A stretch of DNA of 64,000 nt from Pedobacter duraquae (GCF_004362245.1 NZ_SNWM01000006.1:124001-188000); one strand, 5' to 3'; shown: positions 51,722-60,802, counted from the first letter of the stretch. Notes: a model not told the origin generated them from the letters alone. A program made the numbers and translations.

Positions 51722-53404
51722 ATGAATTTGCTTGGCTATCTGACAGAAGTTTCGTTGTGTTCTGCAATTTTCTATGCCCTCTACTTTTGGGTATTGAGCA
51801 GATTTACATTTTTCGCATTAAATAGGATTTATTTATTGTTTAGCCTAGTAGTCAGCCTAATTATACCTGCAATAGATATTCAGGTAATGGAGGCACAACC
51901 TACCATAACAATGGTACATAAAGCACTGCGATTTGAAGAAACGAATCCTGTTATTGACTTAAGTCCGGTAAATACTAGTGTTCCTATCAATACCGAGATT
52001 TTTATAGCTGATTTTAATTGGACTAAGTTGTTTACACTGTTTTATTACTGCATTACAGGTGTGCTGATCTTCAGATTGTTAATAACTGTGTTAACTTTTG
52101 CAAAAACAATACGTGGTTTCGATATAGAGCTTACTGGATCAGTTAAACTGTTGATTAATCACCCTAAATTGCAGAATGGATCTTTTCTGAACTACATTTT
52201 TATCATCGACTATGGTCTTAACAAAGACGAAGTTAATCAGGTTTTCAGCCATGAGCTTATCCATGTCAAAAGATATCATTCAGCAGATAGGATCTTCGTC
52301 AGACTTTTGCAGGTTATGTTATGGTTTAACCCTGTAATTTATTGGTTCGCTAAATCAATTGAACAGAACCACGAATTTGAAGTGGATCAAGAGATTGCGA
52401 TGTTAAAGGATAAACATATCTACGCCAATCTTCTGCTTCAATTATCAATCTCTGAAAGCAATTTCTACCATAGCTTTAGCAAAGAGCCGCTAAAGAAACG
52501 TATTGCTATGTTGTTCAACCAACCAACCCCAAATATGAAAAAACTAATGTATGTGCTGACGGTACCTGTGGTATTGATCAGTTGCCTTGCCTTTGCGAGG
52601 TTTGAAAAAGTAAACGTAGACAATGCAGAAGTCGATAAGAATGGACTATATGCTTTGCCTTTGGACTCGCAGCAGTATAAACAAAAAGTTGTTATGACAC
52701 GAAAACAACGCACTTTGCGTGAGGAGTCACTTCGGGCCAAACGGGATTTGATAACGAATCCAGAGTTTCAGAAGAAGATGGATTTTTTGAAAAAAATTCA
52801 AAATGGAATGATCACCGCTAAAATCCAGGGTTTCTACACCAATAAAAGGACTGGGAAAAAAGAAGGATATCTGGCGAACTACCAAAATGAAGTCATCGTT
52901 GTGAGCAGTGGTAAGCGTGACGATGCGCATTTTGACAGCTTGTTTTCACCAGGTGAGCAGATAACTTTTACAATTGCATTAGCAGGGCTAGAAAATAATA
53001 CGCTAATCAAGCTTGTACCTGAATATATCATTGATGGTACAAGCAAAATGTTGGTGATGGCTAAAATCCCAGAAAAAGCTTATCCATTTCTTTATGAGGT
53101 CAATAAGGTTCGCTTCGCTGATGGGAAAATTGCGCGTCTTGATAAATTCTCCAATGGTAAATTACGAAGCGCAGATGTGGAAACAGGAGAGGGCACGGTG
53201 CTCAGTGTGAATTTTAAACCAGGTGATAATCCTGGTCTAAGTACATTGAATATTAATGATGAGGTTCGCTTCAGATTTGTACATGAACAAAAAGTTGCGG
53301 AGAAAAATTATGTAATAAGCGACTGGGTGTCTATTAGCAAGGATATAAAAAATTATGGAATCAAGAACCCTGATTTCTTTTATAAATTTTACGAAAAGAT
53401 ATAG
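51722..53404 (+). CDS. M56-family metallopeptidase (BlaR1/MecR1-like), no penicillin-binding sensor domain
   Basis: A 560-residue inner-membrane protease. Helices lie in the first 130 residues and again near 280-300 (LMYVLTVPVVLISCLAFA). The zinc motif HELIH is at 177-181 (SHELIHVKRYH), with the third ligand probably Glu in EQNHEFEVDQE. The C-terminal third (about 350-545) is extracellular and does not look like a penicillin-binding domain. Two stretches in it look alike: AKIQGFYTNKRTGKKEGYL and GKIARLDKFSNGKLRSADV, each followed by a V-V-S-S/S-V-N-F strand and a PG-E/N-DEV-F strand, suggesting a duplicated fold. It follows the repressor by two bases. Confidence 0.85.
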   Translation: MNLLGYLTEVSLCSAIFYALYFWVLSRFTFFALNRIYLLFSLVVSLIIPAIDIQVMEAQPTITMVHKALRFEETNPVIDLSPVNTSVPINTEIFIADFNWTKLFTLFYYCITGVLIFRLLITVLTFAKTIRGFDIELTGSVKLLINHPKLQNGSFLNYIFIIDYGLNKDEVNQVFSHELIHVKRYHSADRIFVRLLQVMLWFNPVIYWFAKSIEQNHEFEVDQEIAMLKDKHIYANLLLQLSISESNFYHSFSKEPLKKRIAMLFNQPTPNMKKLMYVLTVPVVLISCLAFARFEKVNVDNAEVDKNGLYALPLDSQQYKQKVVMTRKQRTLREESLRAKRDLITNPEFQKKMDFLKKIQNGMITAKIQGFYTNKRTGKKEGYLANYQNEVIVVSSGKRDDAHFDSLFSPGEQITFTIALAGLENNTLIKLVPEYIIDGTSKMLVMAKIPEKAYPFLYEVNKVRFADGKIARLDKFSNGKLRSADVETGEGTVLSVNFKPGDNPGLSTLNINDEVRFRFVHEQKVAEKNYVISDWVSISKDIKNYGIKNPDFFYKFYEKI

Positions 53405-53441
53405 CTTCGTCTATCCATTGGCATTAGTTTTTTAATCTCAG

Positions 53442-53472
53442 AGCACTGCTGATTTTTCAGCAGTGCTTTTTT
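53442..53472 (+). terminator. Rho-independent terminator after the M56 gene
   Basis: AGCACTGCTGA (53442-53452) pairs perfectly with TCAGCAGTGCT (53457-53467) around a TTTT loop and is followed by a run of T (53467-53472). This ends the BlaI/M56 transcript. It also faces the minus-strand gene whose stop is at 53492. Confidence 0.85.
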
Positions 53473-53491
53473 ATTTAGAGATTTATCAATG

Positions 53492-55696
53492 TTAATTTGA
53501 GAGGTCATCATTTTTAATTCCACGTCTTGTCTTTTTTAACGGTTCCTTCAATTTACCGAACCTATAATTCAAACTCAGGTTGTAATTTCTGAAGTTTTCC
53601 CTCGTGTTATTGATCTGTAAAAAATTAATATCCGCCGTTGTTATAATGTTCTCTCTATAACGATGAAAAGGGTTCAGGAAGATCGCCGAAAAAGACAGTT
53701 TATTTTTAATAAGATCTTTATTAATCGAAAATGATGAACGTAGGTATCCATTACTCGTACCTTGTAGTGTTGTGATATTTTTGCTAAGTACGGTAGCAGA
53801 CGCATTGAGCCGCCAATTGCGGGGCAGAATATATCCGGTTGACAGTGTGGTATTATACGTAAAGATCTTGATTTTAGTTAGCCTTTCGTTATTCGAAGCA
53901 TCCAGCCACAGATATCCTCCGTTCCCGTTTACAATTATATTCCAACTCTTAGTAAAAGGGTAACTAAAGTTGAAATTTGCACTTATGCCTGCTGTCTTTC
54001 CAATATTCTGGTAGGTTACTCTGGTGATCTGAGACTGCGGATTGAACTCCGCCATTTGGATGAAAATATTATTGACAAAAGAATAATCCAATGATAAATT
54101 CATCGATAGTTTTTTAGTACTACTATAACCTAGCTGCAGCGCGTTGATTAATGATGGTTTTAAATCTGGATTTCCGCTTGTCTCAAAATTTGGATTAGAA
54201 CGATTTACAAAGGGATTGAGTTTATTGATGCCGGGTCTTTTAATCCGTTGGGAAAAACCGAAATTGATGCTGTGCTGCAGATTGATTTTCCTGAAAAAGG
54301 AAACGGTAGGAATTAAGTTAAAATACTGCTGATTTGCCTGAGTAGCGGTGGATATGAAGTTGGCATCGACAATTGTTTTTTCAAGTCGTATTCCGGCTTT
54401 AACAGACCACTTTCTTAGCGTAAATGCATAGGTATTATATGCTCCAAAAATATATTGATTGTTGTTAAACAGGTTAGCCTCGCCCGGTGTATTCATAGAA
54501 TTACCTTCATTATTTCTAAGTATTCCTTTTATTCCGGCTTCGATGCTGACCTTGTCAATTTGTTGAACGAAATCGATCTGGGCCGTTTGTTCTTTGTATT
54601 GGTCTTTGTTATCCTGCCTGTAATCAGGTTCATCAGTATGAAAACGATCGTAAAAAAGAACATTACTGCTGAAGATATTGTCGAACGTGTAATAACGATA
54701 AGAAAAAGTAAGTAGCTTGGTTTTATGGTGCCTAAAGCCAAGTTGGTAGTTTACTCCTGCATCCCAGCCGTCACCCTTCACCGTGTTGTCATTGTTGAGC
54801 TGGTATCTTTGTAAAAGACTTCTTTCTTCCTGCAATTGTGATAGTTGCGAAACATGCCCATCTGTGTTGCTGCCGTTAATATTTAGCTGTGCTGATAATA
54901 AGTTTAGACTATCTACCTCATAACTGATTTCTGATCCGGCGTAAGCACTGCGACCGTTGGATTTATTAAAGCCTTGTTGAGTTAGCAGATTCGCGATATT
55001 TCCTGTGGAAGTCCGGCTCAACACACTGCTTACTTCTGGCACGCGAGAAGTGTTGATTCCCGCATAGGTGGCTATAGCTAATCGACCATTTTTGAAGTTA
55101 TATGATCCTCCCGGACCGAATCCCTGGACAGGAAATTGTGCAGCTAAGGTTAGCGATCCATTATAGCCATTTTGCATAGCACTGGTAGTGATAATATTTA
55201 TGATGCCTGCAAGACCTTCTGCATCATATTTTGAGGAGGGATTAGTAATTACTTCAATCTTTTGTATTGATGAGGCCGGCATGTTCCTAAGTACCTCTGT
55301 AGGGTTTCTCTCCAGCATACTTGATGGGCGTCCATTAATGAAAATCCTGTAATCTGACTTCCCCTTCATAAGAATGGTATTGGATGCGTCAAGTGATAAA
55401 AATGGTATTTTAGGAATCATACTGAGTACACTGTTTCCTTTGCTTTCGGGATCAAGCTGCAGATCATAAACGATCCTGTCTGCTTGCTGCTTAATAATGG
55501 GTCGGGTTCCAGTAATTTTAATGTCTTTAAGTTGCTGTATCTTGGATGAAAGAGTATCCTTAATAGCCGGTTGTTTTGGTGTTTGTGCGTTGAGGGTAAA
55601 ACATATCAGTAGAAGTACCACCGTTATTAGGCTTGCGATTTGGCTTTTGTAAGAGGTCATTGCTTTCATGTATCTAATTGATATATCAAATTTCAA
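53492..55696 (-). CDS. Outer-membrane beta-barrel family protein (TonB-receptor-like)
   Basis: A 734-residue outer-membrane protein. After a signal sequence (the start may be the ATG at 55660, giving MTSYKSQIASLITVVLLLIC) the plug is seen in LKDIKITGTRPIIKQQADRI and the IFINGRPSSMLERNPTEVLR, SSKYDAEGLAGIINIIT blocks. A long beta-barrel follows. It has no N-terminal carboxypeptidase-regulatory domain and no SusD partner. The ligand is unknown. It is divergent from the LytS-type kinase at 55878, which may control it; a 181-base gap separates them with no clear motif. Confidence 0.86.
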   Translation of the reverse strand: MKFDISIRYMKAMTSYKSQIASLITVVLLLICFTLNAQTPKQPAIKDTLSSKIQQLKDIKITGTRPIIKQQADRIVYDLQLDPESKGNSVLSMIPKIPFLSLDASNTILMKGKSDYRIFINGRPSSMLERNPTEVLRNMPASSIQKIEVITNPSSKYDAEGLAGIINIITTSAMQNGYNGSLTLAAQFPVQGFGPGGSYNFKNGRLAIATYAGINTSRVPEVSSVLSRTSTGNIANLLTQQGFNKSNGRSAYAGSEISYEVDSLNLLSAQLNINGSNTDGHVSQLSQLQEERSLLQRYQLNNDNTVKGDGWDAGVNYQLGFRHHKTKLLTFSYRYYTFDNIFSSNVLFYDRFHTDEPDYRQDNKDQYKEQTAQIDFVQQIDKVSIEAGIKGILRNNEGNSMNTPGEANLFNNNQYIFGAYNTYAFTLRKWSVKAGIRLEKTIVDANFISTATQANQQYFNLIPTVSFFRKINLQHSINFGFSQRIKRPGINKLNPFVNRSNPNFETSGNPDLKPSLINALQLGYSSTKKLSMNLSLDYSFVNNIFIQMAEFNPQSQITRVTYQNIGKTAGISANFNFSYPFTKSWNIIVNGNGGYLWLDASNNERLTKIKIFTYNTTLSTGYILPRNWRLNASATVLSKNITTLQGTSNGYLRSSFSINKDLIKNKLSFSAIFLNPFHRYRENIITTADINFLQINNTRENFRNYNLSLNYRFGKLKEPLKKTRRGIKNDDLSN

Positions 55697-55877
55697 GTAA
55701 GCCAGAGGCGAAAGCTAGTACTGATGACGTACAGTTCTATACGACTGATGGATGTAGGGGAAGTAGTGATAAACTATCTGGTCAGGAAATAAAAGCAATC
55801 CAAGCGGTTTTTTCTCCTGTTCGTCAACTATATTAGCAAATACACACAAGAGATAGATTTTTGTTGAGAAATCTGAT

Positions 55878-56879
55878 ATGAAGTCCTCAAAGAAAAGCCA
55901 CGTTCTGCTCGTTATTATTGCTGCTATTCCTTTATACTGGGGCTGTCTCTATTATATTGAATTAGCTGCTCACCAGGAAATTGAAGAGTTGGCTTTTGCC
56001 GCAACAATCGGAGCGATCGGCTTTGTGTATGTTGGGCGTTATTTTGCCATTTTACGGGCAACTCAGCAGAAAAGCTCTAGAAATTTACTCAGCTCACTGG
56101 CATTGTCCATCATTAGCTGTTTAATCTGGTTATTTATACATGCAGATTTTCCTTTGGAAAAGACTCCTGCATTAAATCTTTTGCTTTTCTGGGTGCCGGC
56201 AATAGCGCTTAGCATCGCATCGGGAATGCTCTTAAAGTTAATCAGAATAAATATCTCTGCGCTCGAAGATGCTCGTGTGGATGTAGCGAACCGCGAGGGA
56301 GAATTGAAGTTGCTACAATCGCAACTAAGTCCCCACTTCCTGTTTAATACATTAAACAACCTATATGGTATATCCATGACCAGACATGAACAAGTACCTG
56401 GCCTTTTATTAAAGCTCTCTGAATTACTGAGGTATGCTGTTTATGATGCCAAGGCTGACTTCGTACTTTTGACAGAAGAAATCGACTACATCAACAACTA
56501 TATCGAGTTTGAAAAAATCAGACTTGGAGATAGACTAAAAATAACCCTGGATCTGGAAACTAAAGCTGCAGAGCAAATTTGTATCGCTCCAATGTTGCTG
56601 ATCGTATTTATAGAAAATGCCTTTAAACATGCCAGGAATTCTACAGACGAATATGTAACCATTGAGATCAGTCTTAAAATATGGGCAAGATCTATACTTT
56701 TCTCAATACGGAATTCCTTTCAGGAGCATGAGGATCCGAGTTTGAACAGGAAAAATAGTGGACTGGGATTAGAAAATGTACATCGCCGACTACATTTATT
56801 GTATTCTGGTACACATGATCTTCAGGTGGAAACTGAAAATGGGTTTTATCAGGTAGCGTTGAGGTTAAAAGTAAAATAA
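55878..56879 (+). CDS. LytS/YehU-type sensor histidine kinase
   Basis: A 333-residue kinase with four hydrophobic segments in residues 8-122, a linker with coiled-coil character, and the His-kinase block LQSQLSPHFLFNTLNNLYG (His153). The C-terminal ATPase has FIENAFKHARN and NSGLGLENVHRRL. It is the sensor partner of the response regulator that starts one base after its stop. The signal is unknown; there is no extracellular domain, so a membrane signal is likely. Confidence 0.93.
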   Translation: MKSSKKSHVLLVIIAAIPLYWGCLYYIELAAHQEIEELAFAATIGAIGFVYVGRYFAILRATQQKSSRNLLSSLALSIISCLIWLFIHADFPLEKTPALNLLLFWVPAIALSIASGMLLKLIRINISALEDARVDVANREGELKLLQSQLSPHFLFNTLNNLYGISMTRHEQVPGLLLKLSELLRYAVYDAKADFVLLTEEIDYINNYIEFEKIRLGDRLKITLDLETKAAEQICIAPMLLIVFIENAFKHARNSTDEYVTIEISLKIWARSILFSIRNSFQEHEDPSLNRKNSGLGLENVHRRLHLLYSGTHDLQVETENGFYQVALRLKVK

Positions 56880-57590
56880 ATGAAGCGTTATAATTGTTTG
56901 ATCGTCGACGACGAGCCGATTGCCAGGGAGATTATAGAGAAATTCTGTGGGTATCTGCCATCGCTAAAAGTACTTGCCAGTTGCGGGCAGGCCTTCGAAG
57001 CTATGGAGATATTAAGCAGCGCAAAAGTGGACATCCTCTTTTTAGACATTAACATGCCGGTTCTCGATGGAATATCATTTTTGAAAACATTGAAAAAAGC
57101 GCCGCAAGTGATTTTTACTACTGCTTATAAGGAGTACGCCACTGATGCCTTTGATTTGGCGGCCTGCGACTATCTTTTGAAGCCTTTCTCTTTAGAAAGA
57201 TTTATTATGGCTGTTGGACGGGCCGAGGAAAGGTTAAAGCAGTTGGAGAAACCTTTGAGTATCATTCAGGAGACAAGCCAAATTGATCATATTTTTATTA
57301 AGGCCGAGGGTAAAATTTATAAACTGGCTTTTGAGAAGATCTTATATACAGAAGCACAGGGCAATCATACTAAAATTGTAACCACTGATCAGGATCTCCT
57401 CCCGACAATTACTTTTTCAACCCTGCAGGAGCTACTGCCAAGCATGCTATTTTTACGTGTGCACCGTTCTTTTTTGGTTAATATGTCGAAAATTACTCAT
57501 GTAGAAGGAAATAGGATCTTTATTGAGGAGATGCAAATTCCTGTAGGAAGTCTTTACCGCGATCGATTTATGAAAGCACTTGGGTTATAA
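56880..57590 (+). CDS. LytTR-family response regulator
   Basis: A 236-residue regulator. The receiver domain has the acidic VDDE at 9-12 and the phosphorylated Asp56 in FLDINMP. The LytTR DNA-binding domain fills the C-terminal half (about 135-236: FIKAEGKIYKLAFEKILYTEAQGNH, FLRVHRSFLVNMSKI). It is co-transcribed with the kinase upstream. Target genes are not shown by the sequence; the divergent outer-membrane barrel gene and the nuclease genes downstream are candidates. Confidence 0.94.
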   Translation: MKRYNCLIVDDEPIAREIIEKFCGYLPSLKVLASCGQAFEAMEILSSAKVDILFLDINMPVLDGISFLKTLKKAPQVIFTTAYKEYATDAFDLAACDYLLKPFSLERFIMAVGRAEERLKQLEKPLSIIQETSQIDHIFIKAEGKIYKLAFEKILYTEAQGNHTKIVTTDQDLLPTITFSTLQELLPSMLFLRVHRSFLVNMSKITHVEGNRIFIEEMQIPVGSLYRDRFMKALGL

Positions 57591-57738
57591 TTGGTATCGG
57601 ATTTCTGGATAAAAGCGATATTGCAAATTCGTCAAATTTGGAACATTTCTGTAACAGTCATTATACGTGTTGTGCTTTAGCATAACTTTCTCTTAACTTT
57701 CGGTTTAATTCGGGACTGGACATTTGTCGCAATATTCG

Positions 57739-57788
57739 CTTATGAGAGCGGTTGTTTGTAAAACAGAAACAACCCGCTCCATCATAAG
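57739..57788. promoter_or_regulatory. Long imperfect hairpin upstream of the S1/P1 nuclease gene
   Basis: The left arm CTTATGAGAGCGGTTGTTT (57739-57757) pairs with the right arm at 57767-57788 (AAACAACCCGCTCC then ATCATAAG) across a nine-base loop, with three unpaired bases. It lies 148 bases after the LytTR stop and 32 bases before the nuclease ATG. It has no T-run, so is not a standard terminator. It may be a leader structure or a small inverted-repeat element. The rest of the 230-base gap shows nothing recognisable. Confidence 0.45.
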
Positions 57789-57820
57789 AGAAATGTATAC
57801 ACTTTATTAGTTTATAATTT

Positions 57821-58603
57821 ATGTTTAAAAAAATTATCTTTCCCGTAGTGTTCATTTCCTGCAGTTTAATGATGATTTCCTGGGGTGTTGTAGGACATCG
57901 GGCAATAGGGAAAATAGCAGAAAGTCATCTTAGTCCGAAGGCGAAAACAGCGGTAAATCTTTTGCTGGGTTCAGAATCGTTGGCGATGGTCAGCACGTAC
58001 CCAGATGAAATAAGAAGTTACGAGCAATATGCCTACACCGCACCATGGCATTATGTAAATCTACCACATGGCCTGACCTATGAGCAGTTTAGTGCACAAC
58101 TTATTGGTTTGGAAAAACCTAATATCTATAAAGCCTTATTGAAATGCGTAGATGACCTTAGGAACCCAGCAAAAACAAAAGACGAAAAAGTTTTTGCCAT
58201 GAAGTTTTTGGTTCATTTAGTTGGTGATCTTCACCAGCCTATGCATACAGGAAGATCAGAAGATTCTGGGGGTAATGGCATCAAGGTAAAACTTATGCGA
58301 AAAGACAGCAATCTGCACGGACTTTGGGATAGTGGTCTTATTGATTATGCTGGAATGACATACACTGAACTCGCCGCTAACTGCGATCAGGCAAGTAATC
58401 AGCATATTAAACAGTGGCAGAAAGATGACATTGTTAAATGGGTCTATGAATCGTATGAAATCAGCCAAAATCTTTATGCTGAAGCAGCTAAGAATCCTGA
58501 ATTCGACTACAATTATTATCCAAATCATGCAGATATTGTAAAAGAAAGAATTAACCAGGCTGGTGTGCGCCTTGCCGGTCTGTTGAATGATATCTGTAAA
58601 TAA
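57821..58603 (+). CDS. S1/P1-family extracellular nuclease
   Basis: A 260-residue secreted zinc nuclease. After a signal peptide the mature protein begins near Trp22 in ISWGVVGHRAIG, as in the family, where the first Trp and the His of VGHR bind zinc. Other zinc-site residues are His and Asp in FLVHLVGDLHQPMH and TGRSEDSGGN, HGLWDSGLID. It cleaves single-stranded DNA and RNA, and may also dephosphorylate 3' nucleotides. Probably co-transcribed with the phosphodiesterase gene 14 bases downstream. Confidence 0.93.
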   Translation: MFKKIIFPVVFISCSLMMISWGVVGHRAIGKIAESHLSPKAKTAVNLLLGSESLAMVSTYPDEIRSYEQYAYTAPWHYVNLPHGLTYEQFSAQLIGLEKPNIYKALLKCVDDLRNPAKTKDEKVFAMKFLVHLVGDLHQPMHTGRSEDSGGNGIKVKLMRKDSNLHGLWDSGLIDYAGMTYTELAANCDQASNQHIKQWQKDDIVKWVYESYEISQNLYAEAAKNPEFDYNYYPNHADIVKERINQAGVRLAGLLNDICK

Positions 58604-58617
58604 TTATAACTCATCCC

Positions 58618-59913
58618 ATGAATCTTAAATTTTCATCGACCATAAACATATCCCGGTATTTTAAATATCATGTCATTGCATTACTAATAGGTATTCCTGC
58701 TTTTTGTAGTGCTCAACAGACCGATACTATACAACACATAATTTCAGGCAATAGAAATTCTGCGGAACAGCAGAACAAGCCATATGTTATTTTGATCTCC
58801 GCTGATGGATTCAGGTACGACTATGCGGAAAAATACCACGCATCACATTTACTTAATTTAAGTAATGGTGGCGTTCGGGCAAAATCAATGATTCCAAGTT
58901 TCCCCTCTGTAACCTTTCCAAACCACTATACCCTTGTTACTGGAATGTATCCGTCGCATCATGGTTTGGTCAATAATAGCTTTTATGATGAAAAGCGCAA
59001 TGATAAATATTCCATGAGCGCCAAAGATAAAGTGCGAGATGGGAGCTGGTATGGCGGTACACCACTGTGGGTGCTTGCTGAGCAGCAACATATGATTGCA
59101 GCAAGTATGTTTTGGGTGGGATCTGAGGCGGCGGTGCAGGGTGTGCGGCCCACTTATTACTATGACTATACAGAGCAGATTAAGCCCGATGCACGCATAC
59201 AGGCAGTTAAAAATTGGTTAAGCCTGCCGGCTGACAGAAGACCTCACCTGATTACCTTTTATCTTTCAGAACCTGATCATGCAGGGCACAGTTTTGGTCC
59301 CGATGCACCGCAAACAGAGAAGGCGGTGAAAGAGGTAGACAGCATTGTTTTCCAGCTTACGGAAGCAGTTAAATCAACGGGATTGGATGTGAATTTTGTT
59401 TTTGTGGCTGACCATGGTATGACTGCTGTAGACCGTGAGCACCCCCTTCCGACGCCGGCGGCCATTGATCCTGAGAAGTTTATCATCGCGTCATCGGGCA
59501 CAATGATGGATGTACATGCAAAAAACAAAGCTGATATTCTTCCGTTGTATGAAGAACTAAAAAAGTCTGAGAAAGACTATCGAGTCTATTTAAAAACAAA
59601 CATGCCGGCGAAATATCATTATGGTGCGTCAGATGATAAAATGAATCACATTGGAGATATTCTTTTAATTCCGGACTGGCCAAAGGTCTTTTCAAATAGA
59701 AAACCAGGTATCGGTCATCACGGTTTTGATCCTTCGGTAGTAAAAGACATGTATGCTACTTTTTTTGCGTGGGGGCCGGCTTTCAAAAAAAACAAGAAAA
59801 TTGGCTCTTTTGAAAATGTAAATGTTTACCCGTTGATTACAGAGATTTTAGACCTGCCCTACACAGAAAAGATTGATGGTAATAAAAAGGTGTTGCATGG
59901 AATTTTAAAATAA
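58618..59913 (+). CDS. Nucleotide pyrophosphatase/phosphodiesterase (NPP-like, alkaline phosphatase superfamily)
   Basis: A 431-residue secreted enzyme with signal peptide (about 1-32). Metal ligands and nucleophile are clear: Asp63 in ISADGFRYDY, Thr99 in FPSVTFPNHYTL, DHAGHSFGPD and VADHGMTAVD, and a C-terminal GIGHHGFDP. This is the NPP pattern. It hydrolyses nucleotide diesters or pyrophosphates. With the nuclease upstream it would degrade external nucleic acid to nucleosides and phosphate. Confidence 0.92.
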   Translation: MNLKFSSTINISRYFKYHVIALLIGIPAFCSAQQTDTIQHIISGNRNSAEQQNKPYVILISADGFRYDYAEKYHASHLLNLSNGGVRAKSMIPSFPSVTFPNHYTLVTGMYPSHHGLVNNSFYDEKRNDKYSMSAKDKVRDGSWYGGTPLWVLAEQQHMIAASMFWVGSEAAVQGVRPTYYYDYTEQIKPDARIQAVKNWLSLPADRRPHLITFYLSEPDHAGHSFGPDAPQTEKAVKEVDSIVFQLTEAVKSTGLDVNFVFVADHGMTAVDREHPLPTPAAIDPEKFIIASSGTMMDVHAKNKADILPLYEELKKSEKDYRVYLKTNMPAKYHYGASDDKMNHIGDILLIPDWPKVFSNRKPGIGHHGFDPSVVKDMYATFFAWGPAFKKNKKIGSFENVNVYPLITEILDLPYTEKIDGNKKVLHGILK

Positions 59914-59974
59914 TTGCGCTCAGAACAATCAGGCTACTGATGTGTTGTACTGGCAAAATATAAATATACTCGCC

Positions 59975-60223
59975 ATGACATATAAAGAACTTCTTCAATC
60001 GCTGGCCGACCAGGCTTCTCAAAACTATTCTGCATATCTGCAATCTAAAATTGATGCTGTGATCAGCCCAGACGATACTTTACTTGCCGATAAGACAGAA
60101 CAATACCGTGATGGTTATGACTGGAATGAAAAAAAATTCGGAGCTATCCTTGCCATGGTTAAAAATGACGGATCCCTGGATGATTCTGCTCCGGAAAATG
60201 TAGTCAACGATACGCAGAAATAA
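59975..60223 (+). CDS. Small acidic hypothetical protein
   Basis: An 82-residue soluble protein (MTYKELLQSLADQASQNYSA start), with no membrane segment, rich in acidic residues at the C-terminus (DGSLDDSAPENV). I do not recognise it. An in-frame GTG at 59942 would add eleven residues; I prefer the ATG at 59975. It follows the phosphodiesterase gene by 61 bases and precedes the Rrf2 gene by 46. Confidence 0.6.
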   Translation: MTYKELLQSLADQASQNYSAYLQSKIDAVISPDDTLLADKTEQYRDGYDWNEKKFGAILAMVKNDGSLDDSAPENVVNDTQK

Positions 60224-60253
60224 ATAGCGTTTAACATTACCTAAATCTTTTGT

Positions 60254-60261
60254 TAGCTTTG
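60254..60261 (+). promoter_or_regulatory. -7 promoter element directly before the Rrf2 gene
   Basis: TAGCTTTG is a perfect TAnnTTTG match. It ends nine bases before the Rrf2 ATG, so transcription from it would begin only a few bases before the start codon, giving a nearly leaderless mRNA. No good -33 TTTG is seen at the usual spacing. Confidence 0.5.
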
Positions 60262-60269
60262 TTAGTAAT

Positions 60270-60707
60270 ATGCTGTCAAAGAAAACGAAGTATGCCATAA
60301 AAGCGCTTGTTGCTTTGGGTAAAAATGTACAGAATCCGCCAATGCAGATTGTTCGCCTGGCAGAGCAGGAAATGATTCCCAGAAAGTTTCTGGAGCAGAT
60401 TTTACTGGATCTGAGGAATGCAGGTTATTTATACAGTAAAAAGGGAGCTGGTGGGGGATATAGTCTGAACAAAGATGCGAAAGATATTTACTTAGTGGAT
60501 ATTCTGAGAATCACTGACGGCCCGATCGCAATGGTACCTTGTGCGAGCCTTAAATTCTATCGGAAATGTGATGAATGCCACGACGAAGTTACCTGCGGAA
60601 TCCGGAAGACATTTATCGAGGTACGAGATGCTACACTGAAAGTTCTTACCCAAACCTCAATAGCCGACGTAATTGCCAAAGAAAGCAATGGAATCTTAAT
60701 GGATTAG
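60270..60707 (+). CDS. Rrf2-family transcriptional regulator
   Basis: A 145-residue winged-helix regulator. It begins MLSKKTKYAIKALVALG, standard for Rrf2 proteins, with the recognition region PRKFLEQILLDLRNAGYL and GGGYSLNKDA. It has four cysteines where an Fe-S cluster would bind: Cys91, Cys100, Cys103 and Cys109 in CASLKFYRKCDECHDEVTC. IscR uses three cysteines and a His, so this is a different ligand layout common in Bacteroidota. It sits before cobA, which fits control of siroheme and sulfur assimilation genes. Confidence 0.92.
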   Translation: MLSKKTKYAIKALVALGKNVQNPPMQIVRLAEQEMIPRKFLEQILLDLRNAGYLYSKKGAGGGYSLNKDAKDIYLVDILRITDGPIAMVPCASLKFYRKCDECHDEVTCGIRKTFIEVRDATLKVLTQTSIADVIAKESNGILMD

Positions 60708-60729
60708 TCGGATTAAATAAATACCGCTA

Positions 60730-60764
60730 ATAGACTACTATTTCCATAGACTTTATTATATTTG
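60730..60764 (+). promoter_or_regulatory. cobA promoter and candidate Rrf2 site
   Basis: TATATTTG at 60757-60764 is a TAnnTTTG -7 element. Just upstream ATAGACT occurs twice (60730-60736 and 60746-60752), and CTAT-TTCC-ATAG is an inverted repeat at 60738-60749. These repeats overlap where the -33 element should be, so binding of a regulator, probably the adjacent Rrf2 protein, would block the promoter. Confidence 0.5.
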
Positions 60765-60802
60765 TGTCAGAGCCCGGTGGGTTTTGTATAAATATCAAGG
60801 TT

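Noticed and set aside
51722..53404. True beta-lactam sensor BlaR1
   Set aside because: No penicillin-binding SxxK/SxN/KTG motifs were seen in the C-terminal part, and no beta-lactamase gene is nearby.
53492..55696. SusC-type receptor with SusD
   Set aside because: No carboxypeptidase-regulatory domain, no SusC hallmark, and no SusD gene next to it.
60708..60802. Cobalamin riboswitch before cobA
   Set aside because: The gap is too short and has no B12-box-like GCCACTG; the repeats there fit a protein operator instead.
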